Part shown: piece by piece, positions 1 through 13,900 of the stretch
How the letters are laid out: every line of letters begins with the position of its first letter
Position numbering within the stretch: position 1 is the stretch's first letter
Assembly (NCBI GenBank): GCA_016165875.1
Contig: JABBOT010000004.1
Coordinates: forward strand, 9,834,889-9,898,888
DNA length: 64,000 nucleotides
Direction of reading: 5' to 3'
From: Acanthopleura granulata
Lineage: Eukaryota > Mollusca > Polyplacophora > Chitonida > Chitonidae
Made by a program: the position numbers and the translations under genes
The notes under the pieces: model-generated
Seen by the model: only the letters and a program-made list of their open reading frames with translations
What the model was told of the DNA's origin: nothing
Database searches by the model: none

Positions 1-516
1 ATCACGTGCAGAGGTCATATCAAGTTTTCCTGGTGTCTTCAGGCATTGAGCAAAGCTTATAACATCATAGTTAATTTGCAGAAATTTGCACGGGATGTTG
101 TGTGGAAATTTGGTAAACTGGACGTCAGGAGCAGCTCTAATCTCTCACTGCAGATCAATAGTGTGCTCCCCCTGATTAATGATTGATGAGAAGGACTAAG
201 AGACGGACCATGTCACTCTCACCCTGATCATTGAGGCAATCCTCAATGACAAGAATAATATACCCGCTTAATTTATCTGGAGCAGCACAACATGACATCC
301 TGCACACCAATAACTGCCCTGGGTTAAAACACAGAATAACTCAGATCATGACAACAATCAAGCTTTTATTGCACAGCACTGGAGAACATGTACGTGCCAG
401 TTGTGCTTGGGATTAAGTGTACACTGACTCTTTTTTTTGTTTTCCCCTAATGAATTCCATTGGCCATAGGTGCAAATAGTCATCATTCAGCTTGATTAGC
501 TGCATAAGGGCATTGT

Positions 517-520
<4 letters not shown>

Positions 521-547
<27 letters not shown>

Positions 548-548
548 T
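521..548. repeat. Poly(T) tract, 28 bases
   Basis: Uninterrupted run of 28 T. It could be the poly(A) tail of an old minus-strand retroposed copy, but nothing recognisable lies to its right, so it is called only as a homopolymer. Confidence 0.9.
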
Positions 549-882
549 CTCTTGATGTTGTGGTAAAACTAGACTGGCTGAGTCTTCCTTCTATATTCTT
601 ACATTCATAACATTACATTACATTTTAGCCTCAGTTTTTCTTTGTAAAACAAATCTGCCATGTTATTTTTTCTTATCAATACTTAACTGAGGTTTTGGTG
701 CCTTTATAAACTGTCATTTTCTGATTTGACATGAAAATAACAAATAATCTATTCATATTAGAGTTTAGAAATCGGCTGTTTTATTGTACATGAATTTGTG
801 TACATGTTAAAGCCTGAAATTGATGTCTCTTTTATTGTGATTTTAAGTTGACACTTCAGATTTATTATGTATATGTATACTG

Positions 883-907
883 TTTTTTTTTTTTGTTTTT
901 TTTTTTT
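883..907. repeat. Poly(T) tract with one G
   Basis: T-run of 25 bases broken once by G at 895, running directly into a TACATGTA palindrome at 907-914. Confidence 0.9.
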
Positions 908-2776
908 ACATGTATGTAGGCTGGCATCATTTGCTGAGGGTAATTGTCGCTGTATACCACTAACTGCATCATCACATTGATTTCATGACAGATCCAAGTG
1001 ACATGCTTTGGAGGTTTTTCACATGCTTGAATAAAATGCTACAGATGGACATTTGTTCCCAGTAGTATGTCAATGAAGGACAATACTGTGACAGCTGAGA
1101 TGTTACCTGTATCAATAGGCTGGTACACCTGTCAATTGCATGAGGCCGGGTCACCCAGGTGTTACACTCTTTGTTTGACTGCCCTAGCCGTACACTGTAG
1201 AGCTGAACTATGTCACACCCACCTGCCTGTCGATCATTGTCCTTTCATTTCCACCAATTAGGTCTATGCAGTATGCAAAGTTCAAATATTACAGGTTTTG
1301 AACTGAAACTTTATAAACTGTTTTCAGTCTGAATTTTTTTATTATATCCATTGTTTGATTTTGAACTGTTCTAATTAAAACAAAGGTGAAACCATCTCCA
1401 TCCTTCAGCAGTGGTGAATTTGAGAGACATCTGTGAGATGTTAGTCATGATGTATTTGACATCAAACATCATGTTTATCCAAAACTAAATGTGAGAAAAC
1501 TGAAAGCTCGTATATCCAGTATAAAAAATGTTCATGTGATGTGATCAGTTAGGTTTTGTCATCTTGTGGCAATTGCAACCATTCATGAGAACTGACTGCC
1601 ATTACATGTACCGGTGTAGAAATAGTTTTAATATTATCATGTACAACCATAATTGCCCCAAGGCAGAAATTTCATTCATATTTCCTATCTGGATCAATAG
1701 GCCAATATGCATGCACAAATGTTGTCCAAGAACTTGAAAAGGTTGGCATCTTTTTCATACATGTATATTGGTTATGCTTAACAGAGATAGAGAGTGAAGC
1801 CTGCACACATATGCATACCTTTGCTCATATGACATTTCATTTGCATCATGTTACCTGGATGGCCCCCTGTGGACTGCTTGTTTTGATAATCAGGCAGTTA
1901 CAAATATCCAGGTAAAGTAAAAGAATTGTTGCACAATTTTTATTCCCTATCTGATATGTATATTTATAATCAGTTTAATCATGTTTCATGCAGAGTTGTA
2001 TTACGGAGAAAAAGTGTAGCTAAGTGTCAGTGATTAGTAGAACCCATTTCAGCATGTGTCAAGATTTACTGGGAAGCATACAGAATGTGGAATGATCTAT
2101 TTATAAACCACATTACAGTGATAGCACAGTACAAATTAAGAGGAAATTATCTAGATATATAGAGCCTAAAGCATTGATTTTCCTCGCACAAGGCTTAGGT
2201 TACTGTGGACTGGATGAAGGACCTGCATTATGTATAACTTAACAAGTACAGGTAGCACCTGTCAGAGAGTTGTGATATGCGAGAACATTGGCTGCCAGTT
2301 TGTCATTCTGTCTGGAATCCGTGCTTATGTTTTCCTTTATATGCTTGAGTTTACATGTTTTGATTTGAAAGGTGAATTAATGTTTCTCTCCCCACCCCCC
2401 CCCGAAAAAAACAACAAAAACACAGAAACAATCCTGTATATCAGCTTATTCAGTTGTTTTCATGAATTGCTGTTTAAGACAGAAAGACTGTCCTTCTCCC
2501 TATGAATGATCTTAACCATTTCTGAAATCATGGCATGCCAGTCTTAGATTGTATCTGTTCCAAATACAATACACATGTACTCCTGTAGTGTGTCAGAGTC
2601 TTTGATTGCCTGATATTCTGTTAATCTGATTGCATTTCTGATTTTTTAAATCTTTTCTTCAGCTGTTCGGGTGTGTGAAACTAAACTGTGATGTGATTAA
2701 TTTAAGAGGAGCTCTTCATTAATAATTTTACATCCTTTTATGACTGAACTAGAGCTAGAGGTGTTCAGATGTCACG

Positions 2777-2806
2777 CCCCACTCCCTCCCTCCCACCCAC
2801 ACCCCC
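2777..2806 (-). other. G-quadruplex motif on the minus strand
   Basis: The plus strand is almost pure C broken by single A or T. The minus strand reads as six runs of three to five G (G5, G3, G3, G3, G3, G4) with loops of one to three bases. This meets the G3+N1-7 rule with runs to spare. Role unknown. Confidence 0.8.
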
Positions 2807-5699
2807 ACAGCTCTATTACACAAACGAACTCTTGGCTTGTAGCAAGCAATAGGTTTCCATAGAAATCAATGTAGGATATGTTTGGTCTAAGATTGAATCA
2901 CCAGCTCTAACCTGAACCTTGTGCTTGATACACTGGACAAAGTAGGCCAGCCAACCAATCAGCCCTTGCACATATCGACTAATTGGCCAGCATCTCAATC
3001 AATACATGAAATGTTCTAATGAACAGGATCTGCTGTGCTCCTGTATCTGGCCTGGGCCAGTCATGGTCAGTGTGGCCTGGTGTGGATTTGCAGACTGCTG
3101 ACAAAGTGATCTTATCCTACCAATAGATCTCATTGTTTTCACAACAGATCAGCTCAGCTCTCACGATCAAAAGAAGAAACTGTTGATCTCTTGTATCTGT
3201 TTGTGTGCTGCAGAAATAGAGGGCATGATTACACCTGTATGGAGATTGTGACTGCTTAATTTGATTCTGTACAGTGTAAGTGGAAGTAGATGGGATACGG
3301 GATGTTATCATGATTGTGCTAAAGGGGAATTTTGTAGTCATGCCATACTGACTGACCACTGATGCAGTGAAAATTCAGGCCTTCATTCTCAGAATTTTCC
3401 ATGTTAACTCTTCACATATATTTCAATGTTATGGTGAGTATCAAGTAATTTTGGCATGATATTAAAACATGATTAGTTGTTGACATACAAACAGATATAT
3501 AATTACATGAAAGTGACTGTCATAATGTCATAATGAATTGTTTGATATAAAAATACTGGCTTTCAGTCAAGTCAGGAAAAGAACAAAATGAAATCATCAA
3601 CTTAAGGCCAGCATATATACCACATTCTAATCCTAGACCAGTGTATCTGTTGTCCTGACTGGCCCTTAAACCAGCACTGACAGTTATAAACAAATGGCAT
3701 CAGCTGGGTGCAAATGCCTCAGTTATCATGACATCTGTCCCTTTTATGTCAAAAATCCTGCCAACATCCGACCAAAAAAAAACAAAACAAATTATGATGT
3801 TGCACAAAGAAAAAACAATGGGTTGCAGGACTGTTTATAATCCTTCACACAACATTTTATCTTATAGTGTGATTTTTTTTTTTTTCACAGTTGAATGGTG
3901 AGATACATATAGGATACTCACATTTCAAGCATGACCTTTCACTGGTGCATGTTATTGCTTGCCTTGTGTTGAACACATATATATTTTCTGAGCACATCCA
4001 ATTATTGTGGGTGAGCAGTAAGACAAGGCGTGTGGGAGCTTGCTCATATTACCTTATGATTTGTAGGCGTCACTGACAGTATATCAAAACATTCAAATCA
4101 GAGAGTTTTATTTCACTTTAGTCTGTCATATCTGGTTATAATCAGTTGCATAAATTAATATCAAACTCATTATCATTATGTTCATTTTTTTTAGCCTTAT
4201 GGTAAATCATGTGCTATGCGAACTATTATGAAAATGGAAGGATATGTTTGAAAATGCTTCTATGGGGGTAGTTTTCAGTTATGTGTTCCTGCAGTTGAAA
4301 ACAGTATAGTATGTTAAAGAACTTGATCACCCTAAGCTGGGATGTCTTACTTGTACAAGGTTATTACAGTAGAATGGAACTTTGGCAGAAGGATCTCTTA
4401 GATCTACCCAATATATCCAGCCACAGCCATTTACCATGTGTATGCTAGTTGTTAGTTGTTTTACACCAGACATTGCTTACAGTATTGAATCACACATACA
4501 GAGAAAAAATCACTTATTCTTTTGCCAAATCTATTCTTTGGTCTGTCAATTATTCGAGTTCAGTACTACTAATAGAAAGTCAGTCAGGCAGTGAATGTGT
4601 TCATAACAAACTAGATTTGTAAATTATGGCCAGGTATAGAATAAAACAGTAATAATGTGAAGATTTCTGCAATGCTGAAATACTACATGTATGGCAGTTG
4701 TATGCTTTAATAGATACTGTTCTACAGGTGAAATGCTTACATGTGAAAATAACTATTTTTTTAAAGATACACATAAGCACATTCATTTGTGGTGTAGATT
4801 TAATTACTTTTAAAAATACATGTGCACATACACATATATCAGTGTGCACCCAGTTTGATACATTATACCATATAAATTTGTACTGAAATCCATGCTCATG
4901 AAATAATTACTGTATTTCACATAAATGTGGGCTTGTAAAAATGCAAAAGACCACACAGGTGTTAAGATGATACTTTTCATGCCAACACTCACTTTCTTCT
5001 GATTAAAAAAAATTGAACTGCACCAAAGTTCTTAAATATTGTGGATGAATCAATCAGAGTGAATAAAAGGAGTCACTTGAGAAAAGCTAAAAACCTCAGG
5101 TGAAATACAGTAATCATGAACTAACTTCTACTCTGTGCATTCGGCATGAGTTCCAAAATCTATAATCTTGAACACCATTATGAAAACTTCAGTGAAATTA
5201 CCTACCAGTCAAATAAGTAGAAAGACATAAACCAACTTAATGGCAGTTCAGGAAGAGCTGTGATTATATGTACATGCCCGAACGTTCTATACATAGCTGT
5301 CTTAGGTGAGTGTGGTGATTAACAGATCTGGGTGCTACCAGACAAACCACACACCTTGCCAGCGGAAGTTTATTGTCCAGCTGTTCTTATTTCAGCCCAT
5401 TTTTATATTCTAGATTCACAACATGACATCTCTGTGAGTAAGTACGTGGCACAATTCAGTTATGGTACTCCAGTCTTTTAAATGAAGATGGTCAGTAATG
5501 GCCAATAATTAAGGGCTATTACCTTGGAATATACTTAGATTTCAGCTGTTCACTCTGACATTTTTGGCCTGGCTGGCTCTGATAATTTAAGAGCTGGCTT
5601 GCTGCGAATATCAGGGTTTCTGTCAATGCAGGTTTGTCTTCAAACCCAGCTCTTGCTGTTTTGGCTGAAGATTTGAGTCAGGATGGTTAATTGTCAATT

Positions 5700-5820
5700 G
5701 GTGTTGGTTGTTTATTCTGGTTTCCCCCTCCCATAAACCTGACTGCCTTCAAGTTAAGTGAAAATTCTTGAGCACTGCACTAAAACACCAGTCATATACA
5801 TAAATAAATAAAAAAATTAA
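5700..5820 (+). mobile_element. Old SINE fragment (3' part)
   Basis: Positions 5761-5815 (attcttgagcactgcac, then taaaacaccagtc, then an AAAT-rich tail) match the 3' end of the full SINE at 48619-48875 with scattered changes. The preceding ggtttccccctcccataaac fits the same element's middle part. The tRNA-like head is missing or too diverged to call. No target-site duplication is clear. Confidence 0.75.
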
Positions 5821-6002
5821 ATCTGATATCTTTGAATTCATAGTGATTACCTAAGGATCAAGAAGATAACCAGTTGATGTCTGTACCATTATGATTTCAT
5901 GTTCTCCATTTATTGATTTCCTGCCAAGTCAAAATTTAGATTTTATATATTACTATGTCTTATACTTCATACTCTTATACTTAAGACTTTATTTTGTATT
6001 TC

Positions 6003-6033
6003 AAAAAAAAACAACAACAACAACAACAAAAAA
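6003..6033. repeat. A-rich (CAA)n microsatellite
   Basis: Poly(A) followed by about six ACA/CAA units and more A. Short simple repeat; the minus-strand CCCC-like peptide it encodes is an artefact. Confidence 0.85.
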
Positions 6034-9000
6034 ACTTTACAACAACATTCTGTTTTGAAAAGAGAGCTTTCAGAGACCTTCTTGGGCTGTAATGTAGTAC
6101 TTTGGTGTTGTGTATAATACTGTAGAGAAATGATATATCCAGTTGGCCATCTGTGTCAGGAGAGGCACATGTTTGTACAGGGTCTGTATGAATTTCAAAT
6201 GCCATACAGTATCAAAGTATTATTCCTCATTAATTATCAGAGAAACTTTTTGAGAGTACATTTATATATTGCTGAGATACCTTATATAAATGTCATTAAG
6301 AAGGGCTGTGTAGACTGAGCACATCACAAACTCTCTCAGACCATGGAGTGTGATAACAGATGTTGATGCTTCACAACATGTTTACAGTAGCAGCTCACTG
6401 AAACTGTGAAACTTTCCATTTATCAAACATTTCCACCTGAGATTTCAGCACCATCTGATGCATAGAATCTGTTCTGTGTTGTCAGAATGTGTATCCCTAT
6501 ATACTTGATTATAGCTCATAAGGCTTTGTTCTCTATGATGTGTGTAGCTTGTCATGTTCTGTCCTCCGTGTACCATAGTGATTTGTCACCCCAAGTATGT
6601 AGCTTAAATCATTTTGTCTCCATGTATGTATGTACATGTATATAGCCTTTAGGGTTTTATTAGCCTATGTAGGTAGCTGCAAGAGCCTCACCCCCCTCCT
6701 CGACGGAGGAGCTTGTATTGTTTTGTCTGTCTATTTTGTGTACATTTAGCTCACACAATTTTTTTCTGCCTGTAGTGTTTTGTTTCGTGATACATCATAA
6801 TCTGAAATCTAGAGATTACATCTGAAAAAATGTATCGTATGAAATGAATAATGAAGTTGTACCTATTACATTAGTTATTAGACGGTGCAGGCTGTGAAGG
6901 GGGTGGGTGAGATGAATGTGGCATGTTTGTGACAATGTCAGGACATTGTTTTGCTCACTTCACTTATTGTTTTACTTTTTATTTGCCCAGTGAATTAAGA
7001 TTAATTAATCCAATCTAAGTAACTACATGAATTAGGTCTCAAGTATGAGCATTTTATGGAAAGTATGGCTTAACTCAAGATGACTTCTTTGTGTACTTTA
7101 CTTTGAGTGATGTCCTTAAGAGGGCAGCTGTGAGCCAGATTTCCTGAATGAGCCAAGGTGTTTTCCAGTTGTTATTTTTTTTTGCCATGCACTCTATTTC
7201 TGATACTTGACTCCAGCATACTTGACATCCTGTTAATTATTAAGGGAGAGGAGAACAATCCTTCAGACACTCACATCAATAATAAATGACTCTATCTAGA
7301 GTCAAGTTTATTCATTGGGAGTTGTTACAGTGGAAAAGAGCGACCTTGCAGCCATTAGTCCATCAGCTAACACATCTGAGTGTAGTCTGATGGTGATTTG
7401 CTTAATCATAGTAGAATAGTATCACTACAGCAACAGGCTGGCTGGAGGCAACTGTCACCTGTGCTCGGCCAGTGATTAACCAGCCAGACACCAACTTCAC
7501 CTGTCCTGTGCCATCCAGTTGTCACTTAGCTCCTGTCATCTTTAGTTCTTTGTTGGAGCCTATGTTTTACCCCGTAAAAACAAATGGACGTGCCGAGAAA
7601 GATCGTGGGGGAATATTCGGCATCAAATGTTAAAACTAGTGATATGTATGTTTAATTCGCTAAATAGATAGATAATTTGTTGTGGTTTTTTTGTTTTTGA
7701 CCACATGTCTGAACACAGGACAAAATGGTTTTATTGGCACATCAATGCGTTATAGAATGCAATGTGCAATTTTTGGTAGCTGACCAACTACTCTGCCTTT
7801 CATGTGTATAAAAGTTTTATGTCATTATTTCAGCATTGGAAAGTCACTTTTATGCTTAACTCTGGATATACATGTACATTGTATCATTGGATTTGGAATA
7901 TGATAAACTAATACGTTATATTTCAAAAGAAAGCTGTTTATTATTGTTGATTATTCATTAGTTGCCATGAGCTGTCTTTTCTGCATTGGCTTAAGTGTAC
8001 CATCTTTCATCAGTAAGTTCTTTTTTCGGGAAAAAGTTCAGTGATTTAAAACATCTGAGCCATCTGGTTTATGTCATAACCAATTACAGCACATTTGTAA
8101 CATTTCCTCAATATGAACAAGCATTCATTATAAGCAACAGAATCTGTGTAAAAGATCTGGTAACCTTGAACTGCATAGATTTTCTAATAACAATAACATG
8201 TGTTTTTGCCTTAACTGCATGTATCTTCTATTATTTGACATGGCATAAACTCAACATTGACCATTGGCTATATCTACCTCCTTAAGCAAGATAGCAAACT
8301 AAACGTGTTTCATTGGGTTCATATCACAGCACTGGACTTCTGCTAATCTTTGTGAAACAAAATGCTCCCTGACAAGAAAGAGGGTAATCCTTTAGTGTGG
8401 CTTGGCCAAGGCCCATCCTTGCTGTGAGGAGGGGATATTGGACTGGCAGAACACGTTCTTGAGTGCTCACTCTTTACTATTAATTCTCAGTCCAAATCTA
8501 ATGTAAACCAGAAAAATAGATTTCCTGTCTTGCTGTGTAAACCATTGGGCCGGAGATTCTGGTGGGATGGCTGCCAAAGGCATGTTTCTGGCAGGCTGTG
8601 TTGAGATCTTCTGCTGAATGAACACAGCTTTATAAGCCCTATTCTACCCCACCAGAGTGCTGCAGCTTCAAAACACTAAACTCCTGTCTCTCTCTTTTCT
8701 TCAAATGTCTGTAGGTTATTGGTGAACCAGTAATGGTTGTATCAGGTTCATACCTGCATTCACAGCTTCAGTTATAACTAACTGTTGATGAATCCACTTC
8801 ATGAATATAGTGTACCTTACCCAGTTATATAAGTCTCCTTTTACAAAGTGAGACAGTGCTCCCTTGTGATTGATTCTCATACATTACATGTATATTCGGT
8901 CTTCAAATTTGTCCTTAGTTTGTGACATTCATGACTTGAATTTGTGGGAAAACTCTTTAAAAAATTTCAGCACTTTTTTCTTAGTATGTTTATGGTTTTC

Positions 9001-10386
9001 TTCTTTTTTCTTTTTTAAATTGTAGATCTTGGTGTTCATCAGGCAATATGAGCAGGTTTGTCATGGATGAAATTTTAGGTCTTTTACGGTACATGTTTAC
9101 AATGTCTGATTATTGGATACAAGTGACTTGCAGGTTTTGATGACTAAAAGAAGATTACGTAAGTTCACTGCATTTCTGAACTCTTTGTTTGTTATCAACA
9201 AGGTATATTTTTACTGGAGATAATGTCTGCCTATGTATTAAATAAACCTTTGCAGGCTTTGCTGATCTCATCCCTCTGTCTGCTCTTGGCACTTGCACAT
9301 GAATGTGCCATCACCAGCTTTAAAGCTAAACCCAGGTGCAGAACAACATGCAGTGTACCCATGTATACAGGCATCTGGTCTGCAGATATTGAAGTATTGA
9401 TTATTGTCTCTGTTATATTCAAAGCCAGCTACTGAACAAGCAAGTATTCACATGATTATGGTAATCATGTGGATCATAATGATGGGTGGCCTAATTGCAT
9501 GGCTTATAATGAAGAGTCTTACCAATTGTTTGCCTTCTTCAGTCGGCCGATGTGTACAGGTTGTAATCCTATAGTCCTTGCTATCATCATTATTGCTGAG
9601 CTTTACATAAAAACAGAGAACTCTTTTGTGACGCATAAATTATTGTAAACACCACAAACATTTTATTAGTTTTTCTGGAGTGTTTTAAATAAACATTTTT
9701 GAAAGATTTGGTGTATTCATTGCATCAAGATAAAACTCAAAATATTAAGTAAACGGGCGTACCTACATGTCGTTTCATAAGTTGTGGGTGTCATGTGGGC
9801 CTTAATTGTATATTTGGTTTGTGATGGGAGGTAGGCCAAGTTATGCTTTTATGATCCTGTGCACTATCCCCGTTGCTGTTCTGTTGGGATGGGATGATGA
9901 TGATAATATGTATTTGGTCATAATTGTCAAAGGTCAGCAAGACTGAAAGTCATCCACATTAATTCTGTCTGTTTTGTTGTCTATCTTATACATGTGCACG
10001 TTTTACACCATTCAGTTTGTAGAGATTATATCTTGCTGTGTAATTGTATTTTTTTTCTTTATGATGAATAATAATTCTAATATGAATATATGAAATTGGT
10101 TCCTGCACTACATGTATGTTCACTTTGTCTTGAATGTTTCATGATAGACTACATACCATTATATTTTTATTTGTTATGGTCTTATTACATTTTCGGTTGA
10201 ATGTAACTTTTTCATGTACCACTTTACTGCTTTTCATAATTGAGTGTATGGCTCAGTCATTGTTATGATATGAAGGGGTACTAAGCAATGGCCAAGAAAC
10301 TGCAATACATTTATTAACATTAATATTAAATTCATTCATAGGTTTGGCACTACAAGTCTAGCCAGTTGCATTTATTACCACATGGT

Positions 10387-10906
10387 CAGGGAAGTGTATG
10401 GAGGCAGAAGGCACAGCAGTGAGGATGTTGTCTGTTTGGAGACTGCAGCACTGTACCAGAAGTGTGTAGGCTGAGTGAAGTGTGTGGAGACAAAAAATAC
10501 AGCAATATGAGGATATTGTCTGTGTGGAGACTGTGGCACTGTACCAGAAGTGTGTAGGCTGAGTGAAGTGTGTGGGGACAGAAAATACAGCAGTGTGAGG
10601 ATGTTGTCTGTGTGGAGACTGTGGCACTGTACCAGAAGTGTGTAGTCTGAGTGAAGTGTGTGGGGACAGAAAATACAGCAGTGTGAGGATGTTGTCTGTG
10701 TGGAGACTGTGGCACTGTACCAGAAGTGTGTAGTCTGAGTGAAGTGTATGAGATACAGCAGTTTGGGGATGTTGTCTGTGTGCAGATTACAGCACTGTAC
10801 CAGAAGTGTGTAGCCTGAGTGAAGTGTGTGGAAACAGAAGGTACAGTTGTATGAGGATGTTGTCTGTGTATAGACTGCAGCACTGTAGCAGAAGTGTGTA
10901 GGCTGA
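10387..10906. repeat. 88-bp minisatellite, about 6 copies
   Basis: The anchor ctgtaccagaagtgtgtag recurs at 10451, 10539, 10627, 10715, 10795 and (as ctgtagcagaag) 10883. Spacing is exactly 88 bases except one 80-base copy carrying an 8-base deletion. Copies differ by a few bases each. Because 88 is not a multiple of three, the same peptide phrase appears in successive reading frames on the minus strand. This produces three long overlapping open frames (89, 186 and 232 residues) that are by-products, not genes. Confidence 0.93.
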
Positions 10907-13900
10907 GTGACCTGTGCTCCCTGGAGCAGTTCCAAGTCCCAGCTGACGGAGGATATGGGAGTAAACCCCTGACCTGGATATAGCCTAGGCTTGATGGAAA
11001 ATCAATAGATTCCTCCCCTATTAACATGCCACATAATTGTATTATTGTAGGATCACTTGCACAAACTGTTCTCTGACAAGCCAATCAATGGGGTAGAAGT
11101 CTGGCGTAGCATTATTGTCCTGGTTAGAGTCGAGGTGTACAAATATATGTCGCTGATATGCCCCTGATTCTGGCTGGGGCGCTGTCATCTATACACTCCC
11201 AACACTACAGCAGCCCAGTCTCCTCACTAGAGCACAGCCACCCTGGCCCAACTGAACATGCCTTTTAGATCAGCGGCATCACTTAACCCTCATGGACGTC
11301 CAAAGGCAGCCAGAAGGCACTGTTATGGTCTGAGCAGTATAGGGATAGTATTAATATCATTAGTCACATAAAGAAGAGATGTTAATGTCAAAGAATCAGA
11401 TAATTCAGAAAATGAAATTGATGTAAATAAATGTAAAGCTGTAGTTGCAGACGTTTAGATGCCTTCTCACATTTGTAAGTTTACTGTCAGAAATACTGTA
11501 TTATGTATAAATAAGTATAAAAGTACGATTTTTCTGATGTGGAGAAATGATAGATTAAAATGGTCAACATCCTTTATTTTCTGGATGTAGATAGTTTCAA
11601 ACATGCCAGGATAGCAGTATAACAGTTCACCAGAATCACAATAAACTGGTTCTGTACAACAATTACAAATGAGGGATTGCTTTACAAAAACCATTTAAGA
11701 GAAACTAGAACAGAAAAGAAATAAAATAAAAGACTTCAGTATATATGAATAAAACAGATAAATGTTAATATATACATATATTATAAATACCCTTTCCACT
11801 GAATAATTTGTTCTCTTTATACTGGATTATATATAACCCTATTTAGTTATGTAATGCTATATTTGATCAGCGTTGCAGAGGGTTTTCGAAAGCTTTTTCT
11901 CAAAGTCTTTTAATGCCTACATCTTTTGTAATCAGATGAAATACATTGTGAGAGCCTCTAAAGCTAGTGCCTTCAGAAATATTTCTACATTTTTTTATGT
12001 ACTGGTACAAGTATTTCGTACTTTGTAAATTTGAAAATTACAAAGTGTAGAAATGTATAGACAAGTACAACTATTTCGATGATGTAGTACTATTGTTGAT
12101 TATGGCAGCCAGACATGCTTTTAGCAGACTACGTTACAGACTTCCATGTAGTGGCAGAAAATTAAACGACCTTTATTACCATTACAAGTTAAGCTTGTGT
12201 AAGGTGATATCAGCTGCCTGTTTCTTATGAAAGCTAAGATTAACAGTCATGTAGTTGTGTAAACATTTCCCCTTCTTCCAGGTGGAGAAAAGTCTGAGCC
12301 AATCGTTCAGCTTTAGGGACCAATCCTGCATCTTTGCAACTCAATACACTAGCTTACACAAAGTGAGAAGTTTTTTAGGCTGTCTGAGCTGACTACTCTT
12401 GCAAGCCAATTCGTAGACGAAGATATTCGTTTCTAATGGCTGATTTTACAGACGAGACTTTACTGCAATAAAGTAACCTTTGATCTCCTTTCGACGGGTT
12501 GACAGTTTTAATCACTTGAGATAAGTGGTGAGCGGTTTGACAGGAGTAGATTGAACTAGCATGTGTTTGTTTGGTTGGTGCCGAGTGCAGAGAAAATGTG
12601 TTTATATACATCCCTTTGCTTCAGCCAGAAGGGTGTTAAGGAGGTCACTGGCCACGGCCTTGAAATGAGCAAGGAGGCAATGCTAGATGGTTTGCCGCAT
12701 TTGCCGTCCTTTATCATATCTCCATTTTATTGAGTACCCATAAATATGCAAGGCCTGCTAAAAATAAACACGGTTTTAATAAATATACAATAAAAGGCCA
12801 AAAAAGGTGAGTTCGGCTTTCAATTGTTGGTTGCACGATTTTTATTTTGTATCAGCACGTTTACTTTTGTTTATGGGAATTGTATTTGCTCTAGTGATCA
12901 CGAATACTGATAATTTATGTATTACTACATGTTTAGGTTTTTTTTATGTTTATAGATTAAACCATTACTAAGTCATCCATTTGTTTCACATATTTTTCTC
13001 ATATGTGTATACATAATACGGTTGTCAGGAATAGCATTTATGAAGTGTTAAGGCTGATCAGTTCTTCCTCCAGTGTGCTAAGCCTACATTATGGTGGTAC
13101 ACGCGAGTTCTGTTTACAGCAGGAGTGCGGTAATAGGAACCGTCGGGGTTAGCCACCGTGATCCTCTTCCGCGTGCCCTCTACTTGATCTTTGATGCCCA
13201 TGAACATTAACTTTTACTGTTGCCCTTTACATGATCTTTGGTGCTGTAGCCATCTTTTTTGCTGCTGGCTCAGTATGTACTTTTTGTACTACACACAACT
13301 GTAGTAGTGGGTATATTTAAGTAAAGACAAACAGTTGGAATTCTGTGGCTCCACCTGTTTTAGAGTACCGCGGACCCAGAAATAGACTGGCACTGCTGGT
13401 TAACTGAGCGTACACGTCTCTATATTTATAGAAGTTCCATCATGCTGAGCCAGACGTTCTCGCAATGTGAGCTCAGTTTTACTTGGGCTTTGATGGACTT
13501 TTTTTTGCCCTGGAGAGAAATTTGATTATTATTGCAGAAGATAATGATTATGCACTTACGTGTTTCCGGAACAGATGAACATCTGTGAAAGATATGTAAA
13601 TCAGGCAGGTTCTTTATTCTGATTGTACTGAATGATCTAGTTTCACCCACACATGTCCATTCTGTTAAAAGGCTAAAAATGTATAAAAGACGTGTTTTCG
13701 ATGAAAGTTTATGTTTTTCGAAATTGTCAGTTGCTCCTGGTATTGTACTTTAGTTTTGATTGATAGGGTCTAGTTTTTCTTCATTTCTTAAAATGAATGT
13801 TTTTGCGGGCGATGCCGTCTTTGTAATAACCATGAAAGCTGAGTCAACCAAACCAAGGGTTGGAAAGATGCTACCCATCAGTTACCCAAATTGCCTGTTT

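Larger units (their letters stand above)
1..12300. other. AT-rich, CpG-poor non-coding domain
   Basis: No open frame here resembles a known protein; the ones that exist are short and have no codon-like character. CpG is scarce, roughly five per kb or fewer in the lines I tallied, against about twenty per kb in parts of the middle of the window, while TpG and CpA are plentiful. In invertebrates this is the mark of germline methylation, usually over transcribed gene bodies. The stretch is therefore likely intron or UTR of an expressed gene: either the far part of Kv4 intron 1 or a neighbouring gene. Sub-features are listed separately; between them I see only homopolymers and TACATGTA palindromes. 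Confidence 0.6.

Noticed and set aside
10358..11084. Three long minus-strand frames (89 to 232 residues)
   Set aside because: They are products of the 88-bp minisatellite, share the same phrases in shifted frames and resemble no protein.
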